A stretch of 34,365 nucleotides of DNA. It comes from Nitrospirota bacterium. Lineage in GTDB: Bacteria; Nitrospirota; Thermodesulfovibrionia; Thermodesulfovibrionales; UBA6898. Location of the stretch: contig SCQH01000053.1 of assembly GCA_004321925.1 (NCBI GenBank), forward strand, positions 1-34,365. The letters are read 5' to 3'. The position numbers were made by a program, and so were the translations under genes. Under the pieces are notes generated by a model that was not told the origin of the DNA, did no database searches, and worked only from the letters and a program-made list of their open reading frames with translations. Positions within the stretch are counted from its first letter, which is position 1. Every line of letters begins with the position of its first letter. Of the stretch, positions 1 through 8,658 are shown in pieces.

Positions 1-2214
1 CGCATGATCGAGGCCGCCAGCTTTAAGGTGGAAGAGGCCGCTCTCACGGGCGAATCCGAACCGGTTGAAAAAAATACTCGTGAGATCCGGGACGAGCACC
101 TCCCCATAGGCGACCGGACCAACATGGCCTACAAAGGAACGTTTGTGACCTCCGGACGCGGCGCCGGTATTATCACGGGAACCGGCATGGATACAGAGCT
201 TGGAAAGATCGCTGCACTGCTGCAGGAGGAAGAGGAGGTCAGGACACCTCTGCAGAAGAGGCTGGCCTCTTTCGGCAGAAAACTTGCCCTTGCCGTGCTT
301 GCCATATGTGCCACGGTGCTCGCCATCGGCATCCTGAGGGGGGAGCCGCCCCTGCTGATGCTGCTGACGGCGATCTCCCTTGCAGTCGCGGCTATCCCTG
401 AAGCGCTTCCCGCGGTCATTACCATATCGCTCGCCCTGGGCGCGAAGAAGCTGATCACGCAGCATGCGCTCATAAGAAAGCTGCCAGCGGTTGAAACGCT
501 CGGCTCGGTCACCTACATCTGTTCGGATAAAACAGGGACCCTGACGCTCAACCGGATGACGGTCGAGGAGATATGGGTCGACGGGGAACTCCTCAAGAGT
601 GAAGCGCTGAACCTGAATAAAGAAGGACAGTCCTCAGTCCCTGAGCACCGGTCACTGCTGTTCACTGCCCTTGCGTTGAGCAACGATGCCCAGACCGGCG
701 CTGATGGTTCTGTCCTGGGCGACCCCACCGAGATCGCACTGTATGAGATCGCAAAGAAGCAGGGTTTTGGGAAGCAAGAACTGGAGAAGGGCTTCCCGAG
801 AAAGGCCGAATTACCGTTCGATGCCGACAGGAAGTGTATGACGACCTTTCATGCGCGGCCCGAAGGAGGTTTTTATTCCTTTACCAAGGGGGCACTGGAT
901 GTTCTGATCGACAAGTCCACGGATATGCTGACGTCACAAGGACTGCGTCCCGTCGATGTTCAGGACCTCGACAGCGTACATACAAGGATGGCGGCGGACG
1001 GCCTGAGGGTCCTCTGCATAGCAATGAGAATATGGAACACCCTGCCGGATGATATGTCCCAAGAGCATGTCGAGACAGGCCTTACGATCCTGGGCCTGAC
1101 CGGCATGATGGATCCTCCCCGGGACGAGGCCAGGGAGGCTGTCTCTCTCTGCAAGGCAGCAGGGATAAAGGCCGTCATGATAACCGGTGACCATCCCATT
1201 ACCGCACGGGTGATAGCCGGGAGACTGGGTATTATCGAGGATGAATCAAAGGCGATCATCACCGGCAGGGAGCTTGAGAGGCTGTCTTTGGAGGAATTTG
1301 AGGAGAGGGTCGAGCATATCCGGGTGTATGCGCGGGTTGCCCCTGAGCAGAAGCTGAAGATAGTCAAGGCGCTCCAGGACAAAGGTCAGTTCGTTGCCAT
1401 GACCGGGGACGGGGTCAATGATGCACCCGCCTTAAAGAGGGCTGACATCGGTGTTGCCATGGGCATCACCGGCACGGATGTCTCCAAGGAGGCGGCGCAT
1501 ATGATACTCCTGGACGATAATTTCTCCACAATAGTAAAGGCGGTGAGGGAGGGGAGAAAGATCTATGACAATATCAGGAAGTTCATAAAGTATCTCCTCA
1601 CCACGAATTCGGGCGAGATATGGACCCTCTTTCTGGCACCGCTTGTAGGCCTGCCGATACCGCTTTTGCCGATCCATCTGCTCTGGATCAACCTGGTGAC
1701 GGATGGTCTTCCGGCCCTTGCCCTGTCGGCTGAACCGGCTGAGGGCGACGTCATGAGCAGACCGCCCCGGCATCCCAAAGAGAGCATCTTCAGCCACGGC
1801 CTCGGCGCCCATGCGATCTGGGTCGGTCTCCTCATGGGCGGGGTCGTTCTTTTTGTCCAGGCGTGGTCGATCAGGACAGGCCATGCCCACTGGCAGACCA
1901 TGGTATTTACGGTGCTCTGTCTGACCCAACTGGGTCATGTGCTTGCCATACGCTCGGAAAAGGAATCCTTGTTCAGGATGGGGTTGTTCACGAACAAATA
2001 TCTCCTGGGCGCAGTCGTCCTGACCTTTGCCCTGCAGATGGCGACGATCTATATCCCTGCGGCAAATACGATATTCAAGACAGAGCCCCTGACCCTGGCT
2101 GAGCTGAGCCTGACCCTTGCCCTGTCCTCTGTCGTCTTTATCGCGGTAGAGATAGAGAAACTCTTCAAGAGACGCCGGGCCAGACTGAACGGGGTGCCTG
2201 CAGTTCTCACGTAA
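1..2214 (+). CDS. Cation-transporting P-type ATPase, P2A (Ca2+-ATPase-like), 5'-truncated
   Basis: The reading frame is open to the first base, so the N-terminus lies outside the window. About 736 residues remain; full members are near 900, so the N-terminal cytoplasmic part, the first two helices and part of the actuator domain are missing. Counting from the first visible Met (base 4), the actuator motif TGES is at 15-18, the M4 motif PEALP at 132-136 and the phosphorylation motif DKTGT at 175-179 (Asp codon at 526). The hinge GDGVNDAPAL and an NLVTDGLPALAL stretch in M6 follow, then a hydrophobic C-terminal bundle. PEALP in M4 with N and D in M6 is the usual P2A ion-site pattern and argues against a heavy-metal P1B pump, which would have CPC or CPH. 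The protein would pump Ca2+ or a related cation across the inner membrane using ATP. Substrate is inferred from family only. A 167-nt gap separates it from the hydrogenase operon. Confidence 0.93.
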   Translation, partial: RMIEAASFKVEEAALTGESEPVEKNTREIRDEHLPIGDRTNMAYKGTFVTSGRGAGIITGTGMDTELGKIAALLQEEEEVRTPLQKRLASFGRKLALAVLAICATVLAIGILRGEPPLLMLLTAISLAVAAIPEALPAVITISLALGAKKLITQHALIRKLPAVETLGSVTYICSDKTGTLTLNRMTVEEIWVDGELLKSEALNLNKEGQSSVPEHRSLLFTALALSNDAQTGADGSVLGDPTEIALYEIAKKQGFGKQELEKGFPRKAELPFDADRKCMTTFHARPEGGFYSFTKGALDVLIDKSTDMLTSQGLRPVDVQDLDSVHTRMAADGLRVLCIAMRIWNTLPDDMSQEHVETGLTILGLTGMMDPPRDEAREAVSLCKAAGIKAVMITGDHPITARVIAGRLGIIEDESKAIITGRELERLSLEEFEERVEHIRVYARVAPEQKLKIVKALQDKGQFVAMTGDGVNDAPALKRADIGVAMGITGTDVSKEAAHMILLDDNFSTIVKAVREGRKIYDNIRKFIKYLLTTNSGEIWTLFLAPLVGLPIPLLPIHLLWINLVTDGLPALALSAEPAEGDVMSRPPRHPKESIFSHGLGAHAIWVGLLMGGVVLFVQAWSIRTGHAHWQTMVFTVLCLTQLGHVLAIRSEKESLFRMGLFTNKYLLGAVVLTFALQMATIYIPAANTIFKTEPLTLAELSLTLALSSVVFIAVEIEKLFKRRRARLNGVPAVLT

Positions 2215-2252
2215 AAAGCAGTGGAAATCAGGCCTCAGGTGTTGCGAACGTC

Positions 2253-2270
2253 AATAAGATATAATAAGAT
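2253..2270 (+). promoter_or_regulatory. Possible -10 element and direct repeat ahead of the hydrogenase operon
   Basis: The gap between the ATPase and the hydrogenase genes holds a perfect TATAAT at 2260-2265. It lies inside a direct repeat, AATAAGAT at 2253-2260 and again at 2263-2270, a 10-bp period. I find no convincing -35 at 16-18 nt, so this is only a weak promoter candidate, perhaps one that needs an activator bound to the repeat. A strong Shine-Dalgarno AGGAGG at 2366-2371 precedes the mvhG start. Confidence 0.25.
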
Positions 2271-2381
2271 GCTTATACGAAGAACTACACGTCTTGCCGG
2301 TGATGACCAGACCGGTCAGGCTGCAAAAGCCGGATCGATCGAAGATCATTTCTGATCGAAGCATCAGGAGGTTTCAGACAG

Positions 2382-3371
2382 ATGGCTGATAAACCGAAAC
2401 TCAGTATGTACTGGGCCGCGGCCTGCGGCGGCTGCGAGATAGCGCTCGTCAATCTCAACGAAAAGATCCTTGACGTGGATGCTGCCTTTGATTTCATGTT
2501 CTGTCCCTGCCTGCTTGATACAAAGAAAAAGGATATCGAGGCGCTGCCCGATGGCGCCATAGCGATCACGCTTTTTAACGGCGCCATCCGGACCGCCGAG
2601 AATGAGGAGATGGCCTGCCTCCTGAGAAAAAAATCGCAGACACTTATCGCGTTCGGCTCGTGTTCGGCTGAGGGCTGCATACCCGGCCTCGCAAATTTCC
2701 ATACCAGGGACGACCTGATGAAGGCTGTCTATCTCGATAATGCCACTATTGATAACCCCGGGAATATCATCCCGCGGCCCGAGACCGAGGTCGCAGAAGG
2801 CACGCTGCAGCTCCCCGCTTTCTACGACAGGGTGAGGACGCTGGCACAGGTGACCGACGTCGACTTCTTCATCCCGGGATGCCCTCCTGAGCCGCATCAG
2901 ATATGGAATGTGGTGAGTGCGGTCATTGCCGGCGCTCCGCTTCCGCCGAAGGGCGGTGTCCTCGGTGCCGGAAGGTCGGCCGTCTGTGAAGAGTGCGACA
3001 GGAAAAAAGAGGACAAAAAGATAGCAAAGCTGTTCAGGACGTATGAACTTGTCCCGGGGAAAGAGGCCTGCCTTCTTGAGCAGGGGCTGATATGCATGGG
3101 CATTGCCACCCGCGACGGCTGCGGGGCGCTCTGTCCGAAGGTGAACATGCCCTGCACCGGCTGCTATGGCCCTCCGGAAGGAGTGCTCGATCAGGGGGCC
3201 AAAATGGTCGCGGCGCTCGGTTCGATCATCGACATCGGCGACACAAAAGGTCTGGCGGAAGAGGAGATCTTCCGGAGGATCGATGCGGTCTTCGGTTCGA
3301 TCCCCGATTATGCCGGCATGTTCTATAAATACAGCCTGCCGGGCTCGATCCTGAAGGGGAGGATTTCATGA
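2382..3371 (+). CDS. mvhG: [NiFe] hydrogenase small subunit, MvhG/VhuG-like (group 3c)
   Basis: The electron-transfer subunit of a cytoplasmic [NiFe] hydrogenase, passing electrons from the active site through Fe-S clusters to MvhD and HdrA. The 329-residue protein opens with the proximal-cluster motif CGGCE (C15, C18) and continues with FGSC..GC (C94, C99) and PGCPPEP (C167). A Cys-rich C-terminal half (C202, C205, C230, C238, C247, C251, C258, C261) would bind further clusters. There is no Tat signal peptide, which fits a cytoplasmic group 3 enzyme and not a group 1 uptake enzyme. The ATG at 2382 has AGGAGG 10 nt upstream. Its stop overlaps the next start as ATGA, so the two subunits are translationally coupled. 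The 3c subgroup is inferred from the neighbouring large subunit, HdrA and MvhD. Confidence 0.9.
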   Translation: MADKPKLSMYWAAACGGCEIALVNLNEKILDVDAAFDFMFCPCLLDTKKKDIEALPDGAIAITLFNGAIRTAENEEMACLLRKKSQTLIAFGSCSAEGCIPGLANFHTRDDLMKAVYLDNATIDNPGNIIPRPETEVAEGTLQLPAFYDRVRTLAQVTDVDFFIPGCPPEPHQIWNVVSAVIAGAPLPPKGGVLGAGRSAVCEECDRKKEDKKIAKLFRTYELVPGKEACLLEQGLICMGIATRDGCGALCPKVNMPCTGCYGPPEGVLDQGAKMVAALGSIIDIGDTKGLAEEEIFRRIDAVFGSIPDYAGMFYKYSLPGSILKGRIS

Positions 3372-4852
3372 AAAAGATCAGCATCGATCCGATCACCCGC
3401 CTTGAGGGGCACGGCAAGATAGAGATCTTTCTGAACGAAGAGGGAGATGTTGCCAATACCTATTTCCAGGTGCCTGAGCTCAGGGGTTTTGAGAGGTTCT
3501 CGGTCGGGAGGCTTGCTGAAGATATGCCGGTGATCACCAACCGGATCTGCGGCGTCTGTCCTGAGGCCCACCATATGGCCTCGGTCAAGGCCCTGGACAT
3601 GCTTTTCGGTGTCGAACCGCCGCCTGCTGCAAAGAAGATACGGGAACTGCTCTATATGGCCTTCTTTGTGACCGACCATACGACCCACTTTTATGCGCTC
3701 GGCGGTCCTGATTTTATCATCGGCCCGGAAGCCCCGCCGTCCGAGAGGAACATACTCGGGGTTATCAGAAAGGTCGGACTTGACATAGGCAGGCAGGTGA
3801 TCGACTGCAGGGCGCGCAATCATCATGTGATCGAGATGCTCGGCGGACGGGGCGTCCATCTTGCCGGGGGACTCCCGGGGGGCTGGAGCAAGGCTGTTTC
3901 GGAGAATGAACGCAAAGAGATCGAGAAGGTCGCAAAGGAAAATATCGACTTTGCCTTGTTCTCACTCAAGATATTTGATGACCTTGTGCTGAAAAATAAG
4001 CAGTATCTCGAACTCGTGACCTCGGACGTGTATCTGCATAAGACCTATTCGATGGGTACGGTCGACGCTCAGAACCGGGCCAACTTTTACGACGGGGTGA
4101 TCAGGGTTGTGGACCCTGAAGGCAGGGAATTCGTCAGGTATCCTGCTTCCGACTATATGCAGCATATTGCCGAGAGGGTCGAGCCCTGGACCTACCTGAA
4201 ATTTCCCTATCTGAAGAATGTCGGCTGGAAGGGATTGGTGGACGGCATGGACAGCGGGGTCTACAGCGCCACGCCCCTTTCCCGGCTGAATGTCTCCGAC
4301 TCGATGGCGACCCCTCTGGCCCAGGAACATTTCGAGCGCATGTTCGAGGCGTTCGGCTCAAAGAAGATCGACGGCAGATATCAGCCGGTCCATCACCGCC
4401 TGGCAACCCATTGGGCAAGGCTGATCGAATTGCTCTATGCCTCCGAGCATATGCTGGAACTCAGCCAGGACCCGGAGATAACCTCGCCTGACGTCAGGCG
4501 CATACCTCAGGGGATCGCCGGGGTGGGTATCGGCTCGGTCGAGGCGCCGCGCGGAACACTCACGCACCACTATGTGAGTGATGAGAGGGGTGTGCTCACC
4601 AGTGTGAACCTGATCGTCGGGACAACGAACAATTATGCGCCGATGAGCATGTCGATCAAGCGGGCCGCCGAACGGCTTATTTCCAAAGGCAGGCTGGTGG
4701 AAGAAGGCATGCTGAACAAGATCGAGATGGCCTTCCGGCTTTATGATCCCTGCCTCTCCTGCGCAACCCATTTCCTCCCGGGGCAGATGCCTCTGAAGGT
4801 GGTCATCAGAAACAGCAGCGGCGAAATTGTCAGGACGCTGCAGAGAGATTGA
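3368..4852 (+). CDS. mvhA: [NiFe] hydrogenase large (catalytic) subunit, MvhA/VhuA-like
   Basis: The catalytic subunit, which holds the NiFe(CN)2CO site and splits or forms H2. The 494-residue protein has both nickel-ligand motifs: RICGVCPEAHH near the N-terminus (C61, C64) and DPCLSCATH near the C-terminus (C462, C465, H468). Twenty-six residues follow H468. This matches the family rule that a precursor tail is cut after the His once nickel is inserted, and the protease gene lies directly downstream. The N-terminal ISIDPITRLEGHGKIEI is typical of large subunits. The start overlaps the mvhG stop (ATGA) and the stop is 4 nt before the protease start. I see no missing catalytic residue, so the enzyme should be active. 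Confidence 0.94.
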   Translation: MKKISIDPITRLEGHGKIEIFLNEEGDVANTYFQVPELRGFERFSVGRLAEDMPVITNRICGVCPEAHHMASVKALDMLFGVEPPPAAKKIRELLYMAFFVTDHTTHFYALGGPDFIIGPEAPPSERNILGVIRKVGLDIGRQVIDCRARNHHVIEMLGGRGVHLAGGLPGGWSKAVSENERKEIEKVAKENIDFALFSLKIFDDLVLKNKQYLELVTSDVYLHKTYSMGTVDAQNRANFYDGVIRVVDPEGREFVRYPASDYMQHIAERVEPWTYLKFPYLKNVGWKGLVDGMDSGVYSATPLSRLNVSDSMATPLAQEHFERMFEAFGSKKIDGRYQPVHHRLATHWARLIELLYASEHMLELSQDPEITSPDVRRIPQGIAGVGIGSVEAPRGTLTHHYVSDERGVLTSVNLIVGTTNNYAPMSMSIKRAAERLISKGRLVEEGMLNKIEMAFRLYDPCLSCATHFLPGQMPLKVVIRNSSGEIVRTLQRD

Positions 4853-4856
4853 CCGG

Positions 4857-5363
4857 ATGAAAACAGTGGTCATAGGCCTGGGCAACCCGATCCTCACTGA
4901 CGACGGCGTCGGGATCAGGGTTTCGCGGATGATCAGAGACCTGCTGGCGCAGCAGCAGACTGCCGGGACAAGCGGCGACACCATAGATATCAAGGAGGTC
5001 TATGCCGGGGGTATCCGCCTGATGGACGCGATGACCGGCTATGACCGTGCCTGTATTGTCGATGCGATGGTGACGGGCAGGTTCAGGCCGGGTGAGGTGA
5101 GCGAGTTCGATCCGGCCGAGCTTTGCGGAACAAGGAACATTGTCTGCACGCATGACACAAATCTTTCGACTGCGCTTGAACTCGGCAGGATGCTCGGCCT
5201 TCATCTGCCCTCGGCGATCAAAATATGGGGGATAGAGGCCAGAGATGTGACCTCGTTCAGTGAGCAGCTGACAGATGAGATCGATTGCGCAGTGCCCGTT
5301 GCGGCCCGTGCGGTACTCAGCGAACTCCAGATAGATGCGGATGTCCGGGAGGCGATGCCATGA
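4857..5363 (+). CDS. Hydrogenase maturation endopeptidase (HyaD/HycI family)
   Basis: A nickel-dependent endopeptidase that removes the C-terminal tail of the large subunit after metal insertion. The 168-residue protein starts MKTVVIGLGNPILTDDGVG, the family signature. The metal ligands expected in this family fit an acidic residue in the DD pair (D15/D16), D69 in IVDA and H99 in CTHD. The ATG at 4857 is chosen over an in-frame upstream codon at 4827 because the signature begins exactly there and because 4827 would overlap mvhA by 26 nt. The stop overlaps the hdrA start (ATGA at 5360). Having the protease inside the operon between the catalytic subunit and HdrA points to a dedicated partner for this hydrogenase. 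Confidence 0.92.
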   Translation: MKTVVIGLGNPILTDDGVGIRVSRMIRDLLAQQQTAGTSGDTIDIKEVYAGGIRLMDAMTGYDRACIVDAMVTGRFRPGEVSEFDPAELCGTRNIVCTHDTNLSTALELGRMLGLHLPSAIKIWGIEARDVTSFSEQLTDEIDCAVPVAARAVLSELQIDADVREAMP

Positions 5364-7321
5364 AGACAGGTGTGTACTTCTGCAAGTGCGGAACAAACAT
5401 AGCGGATAAGATCGATGCGGTGAAGATCAGGGAGTCCCTGCTGCGGCAGGATCCCGGCATTCATTTCAGTACGGTGGATTTCATGTGCTCCGAGGAAGGC
5501 AAGGAGGCGGTGGCAAAGGACCTTGCTGAAAACCGCGTGGAACGTGTTGTCATTTCGGCCTGCTCTCCCCGGGATCACGAAACAACCTTCATGCGGGTGC
5601 TCTCGAAGGCCGGCCTGAACCCGTACCTGATGCAGATGGTGAATGTCCGCGAGCAGATCGCCTGGGTCACCGAAGACAGCGGCAGGGCGACCGACAAGGC
5701 AGACCGGTATATCCGTGCTGCGGTCAGGAGGGTGCAGCTGCATGATGCCCTGCAGAAGAAGGAGATCGACATATGCCCTGATGTCCTCGTCATAGGGGCG
5801 GGGCCTGCAGGGCTCAAGGCCGCGCTGAGCATTGCCGGTTCAGGCAGGAAGGTCGTGCTGGTCGAGAAGTCGCCGGTCATCGGCGGCCTGCCGGTCAGAT
5901 TCGAAGAGCTCTTCCCTACTATGGAATGCGGTCCCTGCATGCTTGAGCCGCTCCTGGGCGACGTACTGCATGGCGAATACGCTGAGAATATCGAACTGCT
6001 GACCATGGCCGAAGTGACCGGAGTTGTCGGTTCCTACGGGAACTTCGCTGCAAAGATCAGCCAGCGGCCGCGTTTTGTGGACATGCAGGTCTGCATCGGC
6101 TGTGCGGAATGCATCGAGCCCTGCCCGGTCAGCGCAAAGAACACCTTCAATAGCGGCATGAACGACCGCAAGGCCATCTCGTTCCCTTTTGCCGGGGCTC
6201 TGCCGAATGCCCCTTTTGTCGATGAAAAGCTCTGCATCGCCCTGCAGGGCGGAGAATGCAGGAAATGCCGGGAGGCCTGCCCGGTCGAGGGGGCCATTAT
6301 ATTTGACGACAGCGCGAAAGTGTTCGAGAGGAATATCGGCGCGATCATCGTGGCTGTCGGTTCTGATCTCTACGACTGCACAAAGCTGCCCCAGCTCGGA
6401 TACGGAAAGCTCGACAACATCCATACCAGCATGGAGTTTGAGCGGATCATGGCATCGAACGGCCCGACTGACGGTGAGATAAGGACAACAGCCGGGAATG
6501 CGCCGGCGAGTGTGGCCATCATCCACTGTGTCGGCAGCCTCGACCCGAAGCATAAGGAATACTGTTCGGGTGTCTGCTGCCAGTACGCCTTCAAGTTCAA
6601 TCACCTCATCGAGAAAAAACTGCCGGGCACCAGGGTCTGTCATTTTTACAAAGAACTGGTTATCCCGGGCAAGGACGAGTTTGGCCTCTACCACCAGGCG
6701 CGGTCGAATCCGCAGGCGACCTTCGTCAGGTACGACGACATACAAAACCTGTCAGTTGCCGGCGGCGCAGAAGGCACTATAATTCAGTATCAGGACAACT
6801 CCGGGAAGTCCGGAAGCGTGAAGGCCGACATGGTCATACTCTGTCCGGCGGTGGTCCCTGCGGAAGACTCGGGAAGGCTCGGTACGGTCCTTGAGGCGGG
6901 GCAGGACCGTGCCGGTTTTTTTGAGGAACTCCACGGACGCCTTGATTCCGCCCAGTCCAAGATCAGGGGGGTCTTTCTTGCCGGCACCTGCCAGTCGCCG
7001 ATGGATATTCAGAAGGCGATGAACCAGGGCATGGCTGCATCAGGGTATATCCTTTCAGGGCTTGTTGCGGGCAGGAAGCTCGAGATCCAGCCGGTCAACG
7101 CCGAGGTCGACGCCCGGCGGTGTTCGGGATGCAGGGTCTGCGTTGCCGTCTGTCCCTACACGGCGATATCCTTTGATCCTGAAAAGAAGGTCGCGGTCGT
7201 CAACGACGTGCTCTGCCAGGGCTGCGGCACGTGCGTCGCTGCATGTCCCTCAGCCGCTATCAAGGGCAATCATTATACCAATGCAGAAATACTCGCAGAG
7301 ATCGAAGAGGTGCTGAAATGA
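5360..7321 (+). CDS. hdrA: Heterodisulfide reductase subunit A-like FAD/Fe-S protein (HdrA)
   Basis: In the MvhADG-HdrABC complex, HdrA is the flavin subunit where electron bifurcation takes place. This 653-residue protein has the family order: an N-terminal HdrA domain (FCKCGTNIADKID, then SACSPRDHE at 66-74); an FAD-binding fold with GAGPAG at 146-151; an inserted ferredoxin region with C245/C248/C251/C255 and C292/C300/C303/C307; a second part of the flavin domain; and a C-terminal 2x[4Fe-4S] ferredoxin (C588/C591/C594/C598 and C619/C622/C625/C629). I chose ATG 5360, which overlaps the protease stop, because the open frame before it adds 25 residues with no family similarity. The downstream mvhD start also overlaps (ATGA). 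HdrB and HdrC are not encoded nearby, so the electron acceptor is unknown. Confidence 0.93.
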   Translation: MKTGVYFCKCGTNIADKIDAVKIRESLLRQDPGIHFSTVDFMCSEEGKEAVAKDLAENRVERVVISACSPRDHETTFMRVLSKAGLNPYLMQMVNVREQIAWVTEDSGRATDKADRYIRAAVRRVQLHDALQKKEIDICPDVLVIGAGPAGLKAALSIAGSGRKVVLVEKSPVIGGLPVRFEELFPTMECGPCMLEPLLGDVLHGEYAENIELLTMAEVTGVVGSYGNFAAKISQRPRFVDMQVCIGCAECIEPCPVSAKNTFNSGMNDRKAISFPFAGALPNAPFVDEKLCIALQGGECRKCREACPVEGAIIFDDSAKVFERNIGAIIVAVGSDLYDCTKLPQLGYGKLDNIHTSMEFERIMASNGPTDGEIRTTAGNAPASVAIIHCVGSLDPKHKEYCSGVCCQYAFKFNHLIEKKLPGTRVCHFYKELVIPGKDEFGLYHQARSNPQATFVRYDDIQNLSVAGGAEGTIIQYQDNSGKSGSVKADMVILCPAVVPAEDSGRLGTVLEAGQDRAGFFEELHGRLDSAQSKIRGVFLAGTCQSPMDIQKAMNQGMAASGYILSGLVAGRKLEIQPVNAEVDARRCSGCRVCVAVCPYTAISFDPEKKVAVVNDVLCQGCGTCVAACPSAAIKGNHYTNAEILAEIEEVLK

Positions 7322-7755
7322 CAGCAGACAAGACGGTGCGGGGCGATACGGCATTTGAACCGAAGATCATCGGGTTCCTCTGCAACTGGTGTTCCTATGC
7401 CGGCGCTGACAAGGCGGGGACGGCGCAGAGTCCATATCCACCCAATGTGAATGTTATCAGGGTGATGTGCAGCGGCAGGATAGACCCCCAGTTCGTGATG
7501 AAGGCCTTTGAGCAGGGCGCCGACGGGGTCATCATCCTGGCCTGCCATCCCGGCGACTGTCATTACAAAGAGGGCAACTACCGTGCGGCGCAGCGCTACC
7601 GGCTTCTGCTTCAGCTGCTTGAGCCCTTCGGCATTGAACGGGAGCGGTGCAGGTTCGATTTTGTCTCTGCAGGAGAGGGTGATAAGTTTGTGCAGGTCAT
7701 AACGGAGATGGTGGAGACGGTCAGGGCATTGGGACCGTTAATAATTCCTGCGTAA
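7318..7755 (+). CDS. mvhD: MvhD-type [2Fe-2S] electron-transfer subunit
   Basis: MvhD links the hydrogenase MvhAG to HdrA. The 145-residue protein shows the family Cys pattern: FLCNWCSYAGAD (C22, C25), RVMCSGRIDP (C51) and ACHPGDCHYKEGN (C76, C81). Family knowledge places a [2Fe-2S] cluster on such residues. The ATG at 7318 overlaps the hdrA stop (ATGA), and a longer in-frame extension from 7231 is rejected as an overlap artefact. With the four upstream genes this completes an MvhAGD-HdrA module. It is the last tightly coupled gene; a 46-nt gap follows. Confidence 0.92.
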   Translation: MTADKTVRGDTAFEPKIIGFLCNWCSYAGADKAGTAQSPYPPNVNVIRVMCSGRIDPQFVMKAFEQGADGVIILACHPGDCHYKEGNYRAAQRYRLLLQLLEPFGIERERCRFDFVSAGEGDKFVQVITEMVETVRALGPLIIPA

Positions 7756-7801
7756 CAGGCAAAAATCATGTATATTATAAAAAACTCAAGGAGGGATGTT
7801 A

Positions 7802-8023
7802 ATGCCATTATATACACTTGATGCACGGGGCCTGAAATGCCCCCAGCCGACCCTGAAGATCACTGCCCAGGCCGTCCGGATGAAGCCGGGAGATGTGCTG
7901 GAAGCAGTTGCAGACTGCCCGACCTTTGAAAAGGACGTCAGGGACTGGTGCACCCGCTCCCGGAAGGTACTGCTCTGGATCCGTGAGGAAAGCGGCGCAA
8001 AGAAATGCCAGATCCAGTTCTGA
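7802..8023 (+). CDS. tusA: TusA/SirA-family sulfur carrier protein
   Basis: A 73-residue protein of the TusA fold, which carries sulfur as a persulfide on a conserved Cys. The signature LDARGLKCPQPTLKI is present, with the active Cys in CPQP (C13). The ATG at 7802 lies 6 nt after AAGGAGGG (7788-7795); the in-frame ATG at 7796 touches the Shine-Dalgarno and is less likely. The C-terminal half (a WC motif, then WIREESGAKKCQIQF) fits the family. It sits 46 nt after mvhD and may be read through from that operon. In organisms with dissimilatory sulfur metabolism TusA often lies near hdr-like genes, so a sulfur-transfer role with the HdrA complex is plausible. A role in tRNA thiolation cannot be excluded. 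Confidence 0.88.
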   Translation: MPLYTLDARGLKCPQPTLKITAQAVRMKPGDVLEAVADCPTFEKDVRDWCTRSRKVLLWIREESGAKKCQIQF

Positions 8024-8136
8024 GATAACGGTCGCTGTCACCAGTCGGGGGGCACGCCCTGATCTGTTGTAAGCCTTACCGTCGGGCTGGGCTATTCTGC
8101 AGCCGTATTTTGAAGGGGGATTCAGGAAAGACAATC

Positions 8137-8658
8137 ATGGACGACAGAAGAAGAAATGACCTGATCATCGAAGAGCTGAGAAGGCGTAAAAGGAAAGAGG
8201 CAACCGTCGATGTAGAGGCGGAGAGCCTGAAGATCGTGATCTTTAGGCTCGGGGATGGTCTCTATGCCTTCCCGGGCGCCGATGTGAAGGAGATCCTGCC
8301 CTTCACGGACATGTCCCCTGTCCCGGGGGCGCCGGACTTCATCCCGGGCGTTATCAATAACCGGGGAGACATTGAGTCCGTCATCAGCCTCAACAAATAC
8401 CTGGGCCTTCCGGACAGCAACAGGACCGCAGCCAGCCGGATCGCCATGGCCTCGAAGGCCGGCGTGCGTTCCGGGGTCCTTGTGGATGCGGTGGTTGATG
8501 TTGCAGATGTGCCGCTCGATTCGATCAAACCGCCGCTGTCCACGCTCGACCCCGCGATAAAGGAACTGGTGACCGGGGAAATGATGTATAACGGGAGGAC
8601 CGTCGTGATGCTCGACATCGGACGCTTATTCGAAAAACTGGTTGTCCATGACGAATGA
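8137..8658 (+). CDS. cheW: CheW chemotaxis coupling protein
   Basis: The first gene of the chemosensory operon. CheW links receptors to CheA in the signalling array. After about 25 charged residues (a run rich in Arg, Lys and Glu), the CheW fold starts near IVIFRLGDGLYAFPGADVKEI and continues with PGAPDFIPGVINNRGDIESVISL, the most conserved CheW stretch, and ends with VVMLDIGRLFEKL. Length is 173 residues, in the family range. ATG 8137 follows CAGGAAAGAC; the alternative TTG at 8110 has no benefit. The next CheW-like gene overlaps its 3' end by 11 nt. Confidence 0.92.
   Translation: MDDRRRNDLIIEELRRRKRKEATVDVEAESLKIVIFRLGDGLYAFPGADVKEILPFTDMSPVPGAPDFIPGVINNRGDIESVISLNKYLGLPDSNRTAASRIAMASKAGVRSGVLVDAVVDVADVPLDSIKPPLSTLDPAIKELVTGEMMYNGRTVVMLDIGRLFEKLVVHDE

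Noticed and set aside
1432-1938. Long open frames on the - strand opposite the ATPase, and similar antisense frames along the window (for example 11521-12750, 16100-17626, 32388-33377)
   Set aside because: They lie opposite well-recognised genes, show no family motif or signal, and are expected in GC-rich DNA with this codon bias.
1-2214. Heavy-metal (P1B) identity for the ATPase
   Set aside because: The M4 motif is PEALP and not CPC or CPH, and M6 has the N..TD pattern of P2A pumps.
4827-4856. Upstream start for the hydrogenase protease
   Set aside because: The extra ten residues overlap the large subunit and precede the family signature, which begins at ATG 4857.
5285-5359. N-terminal extension of HdrA
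   Set aside because: The 25 added residues lie within the protease gene and match no HdrA sequence; ATG 5360 gives the usual ATGA overlap.
7756-7801. Separate promoter for tusA from the AT-rich TATATTATAA stretch
   Set aside because: No -35 lies at a usable distance; read-through from mvhD is equally likely.
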